Assembly (NCBI GenBank): GCA_031555175.1 | Contig: JAVBUP010000003.1 | Coordinates: 1 to 31,357, forward strand | Length of the DNA: 31,357 nucleotides | Direction: 5' to 3' | DNA from: JAVBUP01 sp031555175 | Lineage (GTDB): Bacteria; Bacillota_I; Bacilli_A; Erysipelotrichales; Coprobacillaceae | Part shown: positions 22,059-30,149 of the stretch, in pieces | How the letters are laid out: each line of letters starts with the position of its first letter | Numbering within the stretch: position 1 is the first letter of the stretch | The notes under the pieces: generated by a model | Database searches by the model: none | What the model was told of the DNA's origin: nothing | What the model saw: the letters and a program-made list of their open reading frames with translations, nothing else | Position numbers and translations under genes: made by a program

Positions 22059-22731
22059 ATTTGAAACTATAATACTTATCAGCTGCTTCAATGAACTTAT
22101 CAAATAATATTTTCATATTATCCATATTTTCTGGATGCCATTGTACTCCTAGACAGAAGTAGTTTGGATCATCATGTTCTACTGCTTCAATTAGTCCATC
22201 CTCACTATAACCAACGATATGCAAAGGACTTTCAACTCTAGAAATTGTATAGGAGTGGCGACTATTAACAGCCACTTTTGATCCTAATATTGAAGCTAAG
22301 AAAGAGTTGCGATTTAAATCAACCGTATGAGTAATATTTTTAAAATCATCAACGACTCTTATTTCTTCATTATGCTCAATATTAGTGTCTTTAATTGCGC
22401 TCATAATGCGATCAGCACTACATGCCATACATAATAATTGAAACCCTAAACATATCCCCAAAATTGGTATGTGTTTACTTAATGCATACTCCATTATGTC
22501 TTTATGACATGGTTTAACTTCATAACCTCCAGGGAATAACAAACCGTCACATAAGTCCAAAACATTTTTATCAAAATCCATATACTCTTCATTTGTGACT
22601 ATGGAGATTGGGGTTCCGCCCGAGTTTAATATAGCGTTGATACAATCATAGGTAACAATACTACCATCATTGCTAATATGATCAAGTATTTTTTGTTTAC
22701 GACTTATAATTCCAATTATAGGTTTCCTCAT
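22057..22731 (-). CDS. Class I glutamine amidotransferase-like hydrolase (peptidase C26, PuuD-like)
   Basis: This 224-residue protein starts with KPIIGIISR and has the oxyanion strand GLLFPGGYEV. The nucleophile elbow is LGICLGFQ (Cys94), and LGVQWHPE completes the triad with His199 and Glu201. The family hydrolyses gamma-glutamyl bonds, for example gamma-glutamyl-GABA. The usual GICRGxQ is GICLGFQ here, and the protein is shorter than E. coli PuuD (254), so the substrate cannot be assigned. Other putrescine-pathway genes are absent. TATAAT on the minus strand (22755-22750) lies just upstream of the gene, with TTTAAT 17 bases further. It is a single-gene minus-strand unit. Confidence 0.88.
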   Translation of the reverse strand: MRKPIIGIISRKQKILDHISNDGSIVTYDCINAILNSGGTPISIVTNEEYMDFDKNVLDLCDGLLFPGGYEVKPCHKDIMEYALSKHIPILGICLGFQLLCMACSADRIMSAIKDTNIEHNEEIRVVDDFKNITHTVDLNRNSFLASILGSKVAVNSRHSYTISRVESPLHIVGYSEDGLIEAVEHDDPNYFCLGVQWHPENMDNMKILFDKFIEAADKYYSFK

Positions 22732-22829
22732 TCAATATCACCAACTTTTATTATAATTTAAATTGTGATAAAATTAAAGAGCTGTTTAGAAGTATTAATA
22801 TGTTTAATAATAAATGAAGGAGGTATAAC

Positions 22830-24668
22830 ATGAAGATAAAAACTAAATATCGATTAATAAAGTTATCGTTAGTATTTGCATGTATTATTTCTCCTTTTTA
22901 TATCATAAAGGTGCAAGCAGCTTCCTATGATGAAGCGATTTTTGAGGCTGCCTTAACGCAACAAGGATTTCCAGAAAGTTATAAACCATATTTGAGAGCG
23001 TTGAAAGAAGCTCATCCAAGCTGGAATTTTGTGGCTTTTCAAACCAACTTAGATTGGAGTACAGTTTTAGATAATGAAGCAGTAACTGGTAGATCACTAC
23101 TATCTGGTAAAGCTAAATCTTGGTATTCAACTTCAACTGGTGACTATACTTGGGCAACTGATACATATACACCACGTGATGGGACAACATGGTTCCAAGC
23201 GTCACGAGCTGCAGTAGCATATTATATTGATCCTCGTAATTGGTTGAGTGAGAAAAGTATTTTCCAATTTGAGAGCTTATCATACGTAGATGGTAAACAT
23301 ACAGCTGCAGGTGTAGATGCAATAATTTCTGGAACATTTATGGCTGGTGCATCCTATAGTTATTTAGAGGAAACGCCTATTACCACTTCATTCACTGATA
23401 CAATAATGGCTGCTGCTCGTTATTCAATGGTTAGTCCATATCATATTGCAAGTAGAATCCGTCAAGAAATTGGCGTAACAGCTAGTAAGTCGGTATCTGG
23501 TGATTTAAATGGTTGCGAAGGATATTATAACTTCTTTAATATTGGTGCAACTCCTGGAGTAAATACAAGTGCATGTGGGTATCAGGCAGGAGTAGTAGAC
23601 AATTATGTTAGTATTCGTAATGGTTTAACCTATGCGAAATCTACAAGTTCTACAACCCAATACCTATTACCTTGGAATAATCAGTATAAAGCAATTTTAG
23701 GTGGGTCCTATTACATTGGGCTAAACTATATCAATGCTGGCCAAAATACATTATATTTAGAGAAATTTGATGTTGATAGTACAAAAAATGGGTTGTATTG
23801 GCATCAATATATGACAAATTTGAATGCACCTGATGCTGAAGCACAAAAAATATATACAGCTTATAATACATATGGTCTGCTAAATTCGGAGATGACATTT
23901 ATAATTCCAGTTTATAAGAATATGACTGCAGCAGCATCGCCTAAGCCAATTGATGCTGGTAGCCCTAATAACTGGTTAAAATCACTAACAGTAACGGGCT
24001 ACAATATAACACCAACTTTTGATTTGAATACGAACTCAGTTGGTCCATATAGTTTAATAGTCGACAACAGCGTTACATCAGTTACTATAAATGCAGAAAA
24101 GGTAAGTAGCACAGCTTCACTAGTTGGAACAGGTGTTAAGAATTTAGAAGTTGGGGAGAATAGATTCAGTATAGATGTAACTGCTGAAAATGGTGAGAAG
24201 CGGACTTATGTTGTAAATATTGTTCGTGAATCAGCGCAAAGTGCAAGCCTTAAGGACAACCCATATTTAAATGAAAATATGTCAATGACAAGAATGGCTG
24301 TTGGTACAACTATAAGTCAAGCCATAACTAATCTTAAAGTAAATAATCCTACTGCTTCGATCGTGTTTAAAGATACAACTGGTAAAACAGTAGATGATGC
24401 GGATGTAATTAAAACTGGGATGACAGTATCAATCACACTTGATGGTAAAACATCAGATTATACAGTAGTAGTTTATGGTGATGTGACAGGAGATGGTCAA
24501 ATCAATGTTCTTGATTTGTTAGCAATTCAAAAGCATATTCTCAATTTGAATTTAAAGACAGATTATTATAAGATAGCCTGTGATGCAAATAAAAATGGTG
24601 AAGTCAATGTTCTTGATTTATTATTAGTGCAGAAACACATTCTTGGTTTATCAACCATCTCTCAATAG
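22830..24668 (+). CDS. Secreted N-acetylglucosaminidase with C-terminal dockerin
   Basis: This 612-residue protein has a signal peptide (basic KIKTKYRLIK, hydrophobic core, probable cleavage after VQA at residue 30). A glucosaminidase domain (GH73-like, about 40-365) contains IASRIRQEIGV with the likely catalytic Glu213 and the GH73 motif YYNFFNIGA (232-240). It should cut between GlcNAc and MurNAc in peptidoglycan. A cadherin-like beta-sandwich follows (about 385-470). A type I dockerin forms the end (about 550-612), with two calcium loops, GDVTGDGQINVLDLL and CDANKNGEVNVLDLL, each followed by (I/V)QKHIL. The dockerin should bind a cohesin, and the next gene, 12 bases downstream, encodes a membrane-anchored one. 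GAAGGAGG is the ribosome binding site. Confidence 0.93.
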   Translation: MKIKTKYRLIKLSLVFACIISPFYIIKVQAASYDEAIFEAALTQQGFPESYKPYLRALKEAHPSWNFVAFQTNLDWSTVLDNEAVTGRSLLSGKAKSWYSTSTGDYTWATDTYTPRDGTTWFQASRAAVAYYIDPRNWLSEKSIFQFESLSYVDGKHTAAGVDAIISGTFMAGASYSYLEETPITTSFTDTIMAAARYSMVSPYHIASRIRQEIGVTASKSVSGDLNGCEGYYNFFNIGATPGVNTSACGYQAGVVDNYVSIRNGLTYAKSTSSTTQYLLPWNNQYKAILGGSYYIGLNYINAGQNTLYLEKFDVDSTKNGLYWHQYMTNLNAPDAEAQKIYTAYNTYGLLNSEMTFIIPVYKNMTAAASPKPIDAGSPNNWLKSLTVTGYNITPTFDLNTNSVGPYSLIVDNSVTSVTINAEKVSSTASLVGTGVKNLEVGENRFSIDVTAENGEKRTYVVNIVRESAQSASLKDNPYLNENMSMTRMAVGTTISQAITNLKVNNPTASIVFKDTTGKTVDDADVIKTGMTVSITLDGKTSDYTVVVYGDVTGDGQINVLDLLAIQKHILNLNLKTDYYKIACDANKNGEVNVLDLLLVQKHILGLSTISQ

Positions 24669-24680
24669 GAGGAAAAAGCA

Positions 24681-26081
24681 ATGAAAAAAATAATTATGAT
24701 ATTATCAATGTTGACAATCTTCATGATAAATCCACTGCAAGCTCACGCGGCTACCGCTAGTATTGCATTAGCTTCAACAGCTAGCAGTGTGGTTGTTGGC
24801 AATAACGCTTCAGTTAAAGTAACTTTAAATTCAAGTGAAGTGATTGGTGCTGCACAATTCAATGTTAGTTACGATACAAGTAAGTTGGATTTTATATCTG
24901 TAGATGGGGCTGGAGCTGGAGCCACTGGAGGATCTGGGATTGTCAGCTTTGCAGTAGTTTATGATAATACTGCTAAGAAAACTATGACATTTACTATTAA
25001 TTTCAAAACTAAAGCCGTTGGATCTACAGCGGTGACTATTAATACATCTGGAGTAGTTTTTGCTGATGAAAACTTTAATGAGATTACGCCAACGCTTACT
25101 AACACAAATATCAATGTTGTTGCTGCTCCAACGGCATCAACAAATAACAATTTAAAATCATTAACGATATCGCCAGGTAGTATTTCACCTGCATTTAATA
25201 AAAATACCACTAGTTATACTGCTAGTGTAAACTATGACGTTAATGCTTTAGTTGTAAGTGCTGTAGCTGAGGATAGCAAAGCAAAAGTTGCTGTCTCTGG
25301 GCATAATGCGTTAAAAGAAGGAAAGAATACAATAACTATTGTAGTCACAGCAGAATCTGGGGCGAAGAAAACTTATACATTGGTAGTCACTAAAGCAGTT
25401 AATCCTAACCCACCAATTGTGGAACCAGAACCAACAGATGTTACTGTCACAATTAATGATAGTTTATATACAGTTGTAGTTAATGCAAATGAAATAGTTG
25501 CTCCTAAAGGATATTCATTCTCGACAGTAGTAATTAATGATCAAGAAGTATTATCTTTAAAAAATGATTTATCAGAAGTAATGTTAGTTTATTTAAAGGA
25601 TGAGCAGGGATCAAAATCATTTTATATTTATGATCAAGTAAATGTAACATTCAATCAAATATTGTTTGTATCGAATACTACAAATCAATATTTGATAATT
25701 ACACCAAATATAGATAAAGTTCCAAAAGGATATAAAGAAGCTTCTATCACTATTAACGATACTGATGTAACAGTATATCGTGCAAACGATGATGATGAAA
25801 TGGTACTTGTGTATGCCTTAAACCCTAGTGGTGAAGAAGGTATTTATCAATATGATATAGTAGAAAATACTTATCAAAGATATATTGCTACTAAAACTAC
25901 TAGTGATAATAGCTATAATATTATTACATATGTAGTTGGAGCTATAGCAATAGCGGGCTTAATCGGCTTTGTAGTTTTCCAAGAAAATCAAATCCATAAG
26001 TATAAGGAATTACTAAAAAGAATTAAAACTAGACAAGATAGAGAAGAAGAATTTAATAATGTAGATAGCACCAATGATTAA
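24681..26081 (+). CDS. Membrane-anchored cohesin-domain scaffold protein
   Basis: This 466-residue protein has a signal peptide cut after AHA (residue 23), then a cohesin-type domain (24-150). Typical cohesin strands are visible: VVVGNNASVKVTLNS, VIGAAQFNVSYDTSKLDFISV, and SFAVVYDNTAKKTMTFTINFK. A cadherin-like beta-sandwich (about 155-240) matches the one in the preceding glucosaminidase. After a Pro/Glu linker come two copies of a domain with the pattern PKGY...INDxxV...EV/EMVLVY...YxYDxV (about 253-330 and 335-402). A single transmembrane helix (about 413-433) and a charged cytoplasmic tail finish the chain. It should display the cohesin outside the membrane and hold the dockerin-bearing glucosaminidase there. 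AGGAGG precedes the start. Confidence 0.9.
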   Translation: MKKIIMILSMLTIFMINPLQAHAATASIALASTASSVVVGNNASVKVTLNSSEVIGAAQFNVSYDTSKLDFISVDGAGAGATGGSGIVSFAVVYDNTAKKTMTFTINFKTKAVGSTAVTINTSGVVFADENFNEITPTLTNTNINVVAAPTASTNNNLKSLTISPGSISPAFNKNTTSYTASVNYDVNALVVSAVAEDSKAKVAVSGHNALKEGKNTITIVVTAESGAKKTYTLVVTKAVNPNPPIVEPEPTDVTVTINDSLYTVVVNANEIVAPKGYSFSTVVINDQEVLSLKNDLSEVMLVYLKDEQGSKSFYIYDQVNVTFNQILFVSNTTNQYLIITPNIDKVPKGYKEASITINDTDVTVYRANDDDEMVLVYALNPSGEEGIYQYDIVENTYQRYIATKTTSDNSYNIITYVVGAIAIAGLIGFVVFQENQIHKYKELLKRIKTRQDREEEFNNVDSTND

Positions 26082-26122
26082 AAAATAAACTGTATTATCT
26101 ACATAATGGTAATTTAAAATTG

Positions 26123-26158
26123 AAAGTCATATCGAATATTTTAACGATATGACTTTTT
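26123..26158. terminator. Bidirectional terminator between converging genes
   Basis: A perfect 12-bp stem, AAAGTCATATCG (26123-26134) with CGATATGACTTT (26145-26156), has A-rich and T-rich flanks on both sides. It serves the cohesin operon on the plus strand and the YlbJ-like gene on the minus strand. Confidence 0.9.
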
Positions 26159-26180
26159 AATATAGATATTGAGTAATATA

Positions 26181-27110
26181 CTAAATAATTAAGCATATTA
26201 CAGTAAATATTCCTGATAGTATGGCATGCATAGTTCTAAATAATAGATAATTATTATGCTTAATTTCTATATCTTCGAGTATGTTAAACACCTGTAACTG
26301 AACGCATATTCCAGAGAATGATACAAAGAAAGCAAGTAATGGTAATAGATATTGGTCTATTGCTATTATTTGTGTCAATTTGATTGTGCCACTACTAAAT
26401 TCTAATAAAGAATGGATCATTACTAATAATAATTCTGAATTGATAGCCTGGCTTATCGCCTGTATGAATAAGTTAAAGATGATTATAAAACCACTTACAA
26501 ATAGTAATGTGGTAAAAGATGAAACGATACTGTCCTTTAATAATTTAATAATTTTAATTTTTCTAAAATCTCTTTTAAAAGAGATTTTTGCTTCTTCGAT
26601 AGAAATATACTTGCAGTTTCTCTTTCGAGTAAATAAAGCGAATATTATGTTCGGTAAAAAATGGGCAAGTAATAGTATTCTAAAATTATTTGGATCTTGT
26701 TTTGATAGTGTGTTATATAGAAATGAGATAGAAGCAAAACTAGAGATGCAGATCAATCGATTTACTTCTTCTACTGTGATGTTGTGTTCATCGTAATTGT
26801 CCTTAATTAGTTTTGCGAACCCTGGAAATCCTGTGAACATTGATAGTATGAAAACATAACCAGCTTGACCAGACATTCCAAATATAGGTATTAAAAGAAA
26901 TTGTAATATATAGGCAACTATATGTACGATTCCTGTTTTAGTTAGAATGTATGTTAATATCATAAATGGTAGCAAAGAGGGAATAATTTGGCTAAATATA
27001 GTATTTAGTGATAATGATACAGCCAAGAATATATCTTGCATGTGTGTTAAGGCATATATAAAGCTAAAACAAGACATAAAAATAAATATGAAGTTTAAAG
27101 TCTTTTTCAT
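26181..27110 (-). CDS. YlbJ-like integral membrane protein
   Basis: From the ATG at 27110 the product is a 309-residue protein with about eight hydrophobic segments. The pattern IPSLLPFMILTYILTKTGIVHIV, then FGMSGQAGYVFILSMFTGFPGFAKLIKDNYDE and EVNRLICISSFASISFL, matches the YlbJ/nucleoside-recognition (Gate) domain family. In that family G(Y/F)PxGA and (C/S)NNxSP-like motifs line two half-helices. The family includes a sporulation membrane protein, but spore formation cannot be inferred here. The start at 27110 follows TAGGTGAT. A longer in-frame start at 27182 would run through the hflX promoter and lacks a ribosome binding site. The transported molecule is unknown. Confidence 0.75.
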   Translation of the reverse strand: MKKTLNFIFIFMSCFSFIYALTHMQDIFLAVSLSLNTIFSQIIPSLLPFMILTYILTKTGIVHIVAYILQFLLIPIFGMSGQAGYVFILSMFTGFPGFAKLIKDNYDEHNITVEEVNRLICISSFASISFLYNTLSKQDPNNFRILLLAHFLPNIIFALFTRKRNCKYISIEEAKISFKRDFRKIKIIKLLKDSIVSSFTTLLFVSGFIIIFNLFIQAISQAINSELLLVMIHSLLEFSSGTIKLTQIIAIDQYLLPLLAFFVSFSGICVQLQVFNILEDIEIKHNNYLLFRTMHAILSGIFTVICLII

Positions 27111-27154
27111 TAAATCACCTACTATAACTATATGACCACAGTACATAATTATGC

Positions 27155-27183
27155 TTGTATCGACTATTGAGAGAGTGTACAAT
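27155..27183 (+). promoter_or_regulatory. Promoter of hflX
   Basis: TTGTAT (27155-27160) and TACAAT (27178-27183) are separated by 17 bases. The hflX start follows at 27208 after the ribosome binding site GGTG. Confidence 0.7.
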
Positions 27184-27207
27184 GAAAGTGAAAGATGGTG
27201 TTAATAT

Positions 27208-28470
27208 ATGAGTAAAAAAGCGTTACTAGTAGGCGTAGAGTATTATAAAATGAGTTATGATTTAAATAATTCTTTAGAAGAGTTAAAAATGTTAGCAGAA
27301 GCTAATGATATTGAAACTATTGCAACAATGTCACAAAAACTAAATTCGATCGATCCTAGATTTCATATTGGAGTTGGTAAGGTAGAAGAAGTATTAAATA
27401 CAGCTAAAGCATTGGAAGTAGATACGATTATTTTTAATGAAGAATTGACACCTTTACAATATAAAAACTTATATACTGCATTAGAAGATTATGAAGTTAT
27501 TGATAGAACAGTGTTAATTCTTAATATCTTTGAATCTCGTGCTAAAACGCGAGAAGCAAGATTACAAGTCAATATAGCTAAGCTAAAGTTTGAATTTCCT
27601 AGACTTGTTGGCGCATCAGAGAAGATGATAGGGCAGCAAGGTGGATCTGGATTTAGAGGGTCTGGTGAAAAGCAAATTGAAATAGACCGTCGTAATATTC
27701 GTGCTGAAATATCTAGACTTGATAAAGAACTAGAAGAAATGGTTAAACAACGTCAAACGCAACGTGCTAAGCGAAATAAATCTGGTATTAAAACAGTTGC
27801 GTTAGTAGGTTATACTAACTCTGGTAAGTCAACTTTAATGAATAGATTTTTATCATTATCGGCAAAAGAGGATAAGCAAGTACTCGCTAAAGATATGTTG
27901 TTTGCAACATTAGAAACTTCGACAAGGAAGATTGAACTAGATGATAAAAAGAAATTCTTATTAATAGATACTGTTGGTTTTGTTGATCTATTACCACATC
28001 ACTTAGTTAAAGCTTTTAGGTCAACTTTAGAAGAAGTAATAGAAGCTGATTTACTAGTACATGTTATAGATTGTACTAATGATAATTATCTTAAAAACGC
28101 TGAAGTAACAAATCAAGTACTTTCTGAACTAGGAGTAAAGGATACCCCAATGATTTATGCTTATAATAAGATAGATGCAATTCCTTCAAAGTCGTTTGCT
28201 GATATAATCGACTCAATTGAAATCTCAGCAAAAACTGGATATAATTTTGAAGAATTAATAAACTTAATTAAGTCTTACATTTTTAAAGACTATATAACAT
28301 GCGAATTCATTATTCCTTATTCAAAAGGAGACATAGTTTCGTTACTTAATGAAGATGGAAATATCTTAGAAAAGAGAGAGTTAGATAATGGAACTTACCT
28401 TAAATTAGAGTGTGATAAAGCAATTTTTAATAGATTTAAAGATTTTGAAGTAAAAACCAGCTTGAATTAG
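27208..28470 (+). CDS. hflX: Ribosome-associated GTPase HflX
   Basis: This 420-residue protein has the HflX N-terminal domain (HIGVGKVEEV, TPLQYKNLYTALEDYEVIDRTVLILNIFESRAKTREARLQVNIAKL), the glycine-rich linker GQQGGSGFRGSGEKQIEIDRR, and a GTPase domain. G1 is GYTNSGKST (201-209), G3 is DTVGF, and G4 is NKID. HflX binds and splits stalled 70S ribosomes, mainly under heat or antibiotic stress. The C-terminal domain is short, as usual in the family. It is a single-gene unit with a promoter and a terminator that overlaps the stop. Confidence 0.96.
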   Translation: MSKKALLVGVEYYKMSYDLNNSLEELKMLAEANDIETIATMSQKLNSIDPRFHIGVGKVEEVLNTAKALEVDTIIFNEELTPLQYKNLYTALEDYEVIDRTVLILNIFESRAKTREARLQVNIAKLKFEFPRLVGASEKMIGQQGGSGFRGSGEKQIEIDRRNIRAEISRLDKELEEMVKQRQTQRAKRNKSGIKTVALVGYTNSGKSTLMNRFLSLSAKEDKQVLAKDMLFATLETSTRKIELDDKKKFLLIDTVGFVDLLPHHLVKAFRSTLEEVIEADLLVHVIDCTNDNYLKNAEVTNQVLSELGVKDTPMIYAYNKIDAIPSKSFADIIDSIEISAKTGYNFEELINLIKSYIFKDYITCEFIIPYSKGDIVSLLNEDGNILEKRELDNGTYLKLECDKAIFNRFKDFEVKTSLN

Positions 28471-28491
28471 CTGGTTTAAATTTAGCTTTTT
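28454..28491 (+). terminator. Terminator of hflX
   Basis: A perfect 9-bp stem, AAACCAGCT (28454-28462) with AGCTGGTTT (28469-28477), overlaps the stop codon. The tail is interrupted (TTTAAATTTAGCTTTTT), so the first Ts may suffice or termination may be partial. Confidence 0.65.
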
Positions 28492-28564
28492 GCATACATA
28501 CGGTTTCAATGATACTATATGGTAATATAAATGCTATGTAATTATTACAATATTTATGCAAAAA
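28487..28564. repeat. Inverted repeat TTTTTGCATA ... TATGCAAAAA upstream of the peptide gene
   Basis: A perfect 10-bp inverted repeat, TTTTTGCATA (28487-28496) and TATGCAAAAA (28555-28564), is separated by 58 bases of AT-rich sequence with no ORF. The related TTTTTGCATT recurs at 28601 inside the promoter element, and ATTTGCAT at 30162 in the paralogue promoter. It may be a distal pair of regulator half-sites; this is inference. Confidence 0.45.
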
Positions 28565-28589
28565 AATGTCGATTTTGGTCAAAATCGAG

Positions 28590-28655
28590 AGTTAAACTCC
28601 TTTTTGCATTCAAAAGTGAGTAAGATTTGAAATTACATTAAAAATTATATATTCT
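28590..28655 (+). promoter_or_regulatory. Candidate quorum-regulated promoter of the peptide-receptor pair (site B)
   Basis: AGTTAAACTCCTTTTT (28590-28605) is shared with site A (10695-10710). Preceded by G it forms the odd palindrome GAGTT-A-AACTC. It runs into TTTTG-CATT-CAAAA (28602-28615). A -35 box TTGAAA (28627-28632) lies 37 bases after the motif start, as does TTGTAA in site C. The -10 is TATATT (28648) or TATTCT (28650). Just upstream is a perfect hairpin, CGATTTT-GGTC-AAAATCG (28570-28587). The layout, with a palindrome next to the -35, suits an activator of the Rgg/PlcR type. Confidence 0.55.
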
Positions 28656-28676
28656 TATATAAAGGAGGATTTATAT

Positions 28677-28784
28677 ATGAAAAGAATTATTGCTATTTTA
28701 GTATTTGCGTTAGTAGTCAACGCGTTCCCGATTATTAAGCCAATGGGCGGAAGATGTCCGATGCCACTTTGCGGGGAACTTTAG
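28677..28784 (+). CDS. Small secreted-type peptide, candidate signalling pheromone precursor (35 residues)
   Basis: An ATG at 28677 follows the strong Shine-Dalgarno AAAGGAGG (28661-28668). The 35-codon frame starts MKRIIAILVFALVVNAF: two basic residues, a hydrophobic core, and a possible AxA-like VNA end, as in a Sec-exported leader. It ends in PMGGRCPMPLCGEL, a short polar tail with two cysteines (28 and 33) that could form a small disulfide loop. The stop lies one base before the receptor ATG at 28786, so the two are translationally coupled. Small leader-plus-tail peptides beside an RRNPP-type receptor are the hallmark of PapR/PlcR and SHP/Rgg systems, where the processed C-terminus is re-imported and sensed inside the cell. 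The mature form here is unknown; a C-terminal fragment of 7-12 residues is likely. It is too short for standard ORF cut-offs. Confidence 0.75.
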   Translation: MKRIIAILVFALVVNAFPIIKPMGGRCPMPLCGEL

Positions 28785-28785
28785 G

Positions 28786-30051
28786 ATGCCAACTGTATCT
28801 GATTATTTAGATGTTAAAGGTTCAGTTATAGGAATAATGATTGGGAAACAAAGAAAAAGACTGCACTTGCAAACAAAACAAAAAAAGTATACACAGTCTG
28901 GCTTCATTAGAGATGAAGATGGCGATAGAATATGTTGTGCAAGGACTCTTAGTGGTATAGAATGTGGAGAATTGATTTTAAAGGATACAACTGTCTATGA
29001 AAGGTTATTGAAAAAAATAAACAGAATTTATTTTACTGATAATGCTTTTGATAATGCATTTCTAGACATAGTTAGGAATTTGTATGAAGTAGTAGTTGAA
29101 AAAGACTATCAGGAAGCATTCGCATTAAAGGAATACTTAGCAAATGATTTTGGATTTGGAAAGGAAGATTTCTTTTATTACGAAGTCACAAGCTTGTTTA
29201 ATTTGATTCTGGATTATATGTTTAGTAATACAATGCCTGAGAAAATAGAAAAATTGGAATTATATGATGATATTGTTCCGTTTTTTCCAGATCAATTTAG
29301 ATACCTATATTATTGTCTTAGAATCGAAATATGCATAAGAAATGATGAATCCGAGCAAAAGAAGACTGAATTGTTTAAAATGCTTGATAATACTGGTATT
29401 AGAACTGAGTTAAGCAAATTGGCATTGTTGAGGCATCAATACTACGAAAAGAATCAAATTAGTAATATATCTAATATATATCATGAATCCTTGATGCAAA
29501 AAAGCTTGCCATATTTATTTGAGTACTATGTTTTATTATGTTACATAGCTATAGATACTGGCGCTGATCCTTCGGGTTATTATGAACTTGCACTTCATAT
29601 AGCTAATAAAGTCAATATGTTCCCTTCTACTAAAATAAGGAAAGTATTGATTAATATGGGTTCTGACCATGTAATAAATGGTCGTTATCAAGATGCTATA
29701 AATTGTTTTGAACAAGCAACTCTACAAGAAAAAGATCGACATATTGTTGTACCACATTTAGTGCTTGCGTGCTATGACAATCTCAAAGATACTATAAAAA
29801 TTAAGGAAGTAATTACTGATTTACGAAAGAATATAAATTTATATGCTGAAGCAAATCGCAAGATAATTAATTATTATTTTTTAAAGTATAATGGGATGAA
29901 GTCTGGCGAGTTACTTAATTACATTGTTGATGAGCTAAGTGAAGTATTACCTATGGGTTCCATCAATCGAGATTTATTCATTAACGAACTAAAATACTTA
30001 TGCAAAGAAACTAAGTCTTATAAGGCTTTCTATGATTTTGCAACAGAGTAA
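28786..30051 (+). CDS. Rgg/PlcR-like (RRNPP) peptide-sensing transcriptional regulator
   Basis: This 421-residue protein has an unusual N-terminal XRE-type helix-turn-helix (about 8-75): VIGIMIGKQRKRL, then YTQSGFI, then ICCARTLSGIECGEL...VYERLLKKI. The piece xICxxRTLSxIExG is what Rgg/PlcR/MutR-type regulators show in the recognition helix. The rest (about 85-421) is all-helical and TPR-like, for example INGRYQDAINCFEQAT and HLVLACYDNLKDTIKIKEV. In RRNPP proteins this region binds a short imported peptide. No membrane segments are present, so it acts in the cytoplasm. It starts one base after the candidate pheromone gene, with GGGGA inside that gene as ribosome binding site. I infer that it activates its own promoter and the toxin-like operon at 10846 through the shared element. 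Confidence 0.75.
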   Translation: MPTVSDYLDVKGSVIGIMIGKQRKRLHLQTKQKKYTQSGFIRDEDGDRICCARTLSGIECGELILKDTTVYERLLKKINRIYFTDNAFDNAFLDIVRNLYEVVVEKDYQEAFALKEYLANDFGFGKEDFFYYEVTSLFNLILDYMFSNTMPEKIEKLELYDDIVPFFPDQFRYLYYCLRIEICIRNDESEQKKTELFKMLDNTGIRTELSKLALLRHQYYEKNQISNISNIYHESLMQKSLPYLFEYYVLLCYIAIDTGADPSGYYELALHIANKVNMFPSTKIRKVLINMGSDHVINGRYQDAINCFEQATLQEKDRHIVVPHLVLACYDNLKDTIKIKEVITDLRKNINLYAEANRKIINYYFLKYNGMKSGELLNYIVDELSEVLPMGSINRDLFINELKYLCKETKSYKAFYDFATE

Positions 30052-30076
30052 CAACTAAAAATCAAGATATAGGGAT

Positions 30077-30126
30077 AAAGTGGACTGATAATGTAGTTAT
30101 TTTAACAATTATTGAGTTCACTTTTT
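30077..30126 (+). terminator. Terminator of the peptide-receptor unit
   Basis: AAAGTGGACT (30077-30086) pairs with AGTTCACTTT (30115-30124). The inner GATAAT/ATTATT bases extend the stem, and a T-rich tail follows. It separates the receptor from its truncated paralogue. Confidence 0.7.
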
Positions 30127-30149
30127 CTGCTTTTTTAGCCAAAAAACGT

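Noticed and set aside
22763..22770. TTGTGATA as a possible Rex operator half-site
   Set aside because: The second half TTCACAA is missing, so it does not form the palindromic Rex box.
22830..24668. Cellulosome interpretation of the dockerin protein
   Set aside because: The catalytic domain is a peptidoglycan glucosaminidase (YYNFFNIGA motif), and no glycoside hydrolases for plant polymers are nearby. An autolysin-tethering role fits better.
26380..26796. 138-codon plus-strand frame inside the YlbJ-like gene
   Set aside because: It is antisense to a coherent membrane-protein family match and has no ribosome binding site or recognisable domain; it looks like a shadow frame.
27111..27182. Longer start for the YlbJ-like gene on the minus strand
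   Set aside because: It would run through the hflX promoter, has no ribosome binding site, and adds an unusual leader. TAGGTGAT precedes the ATG at 27110.
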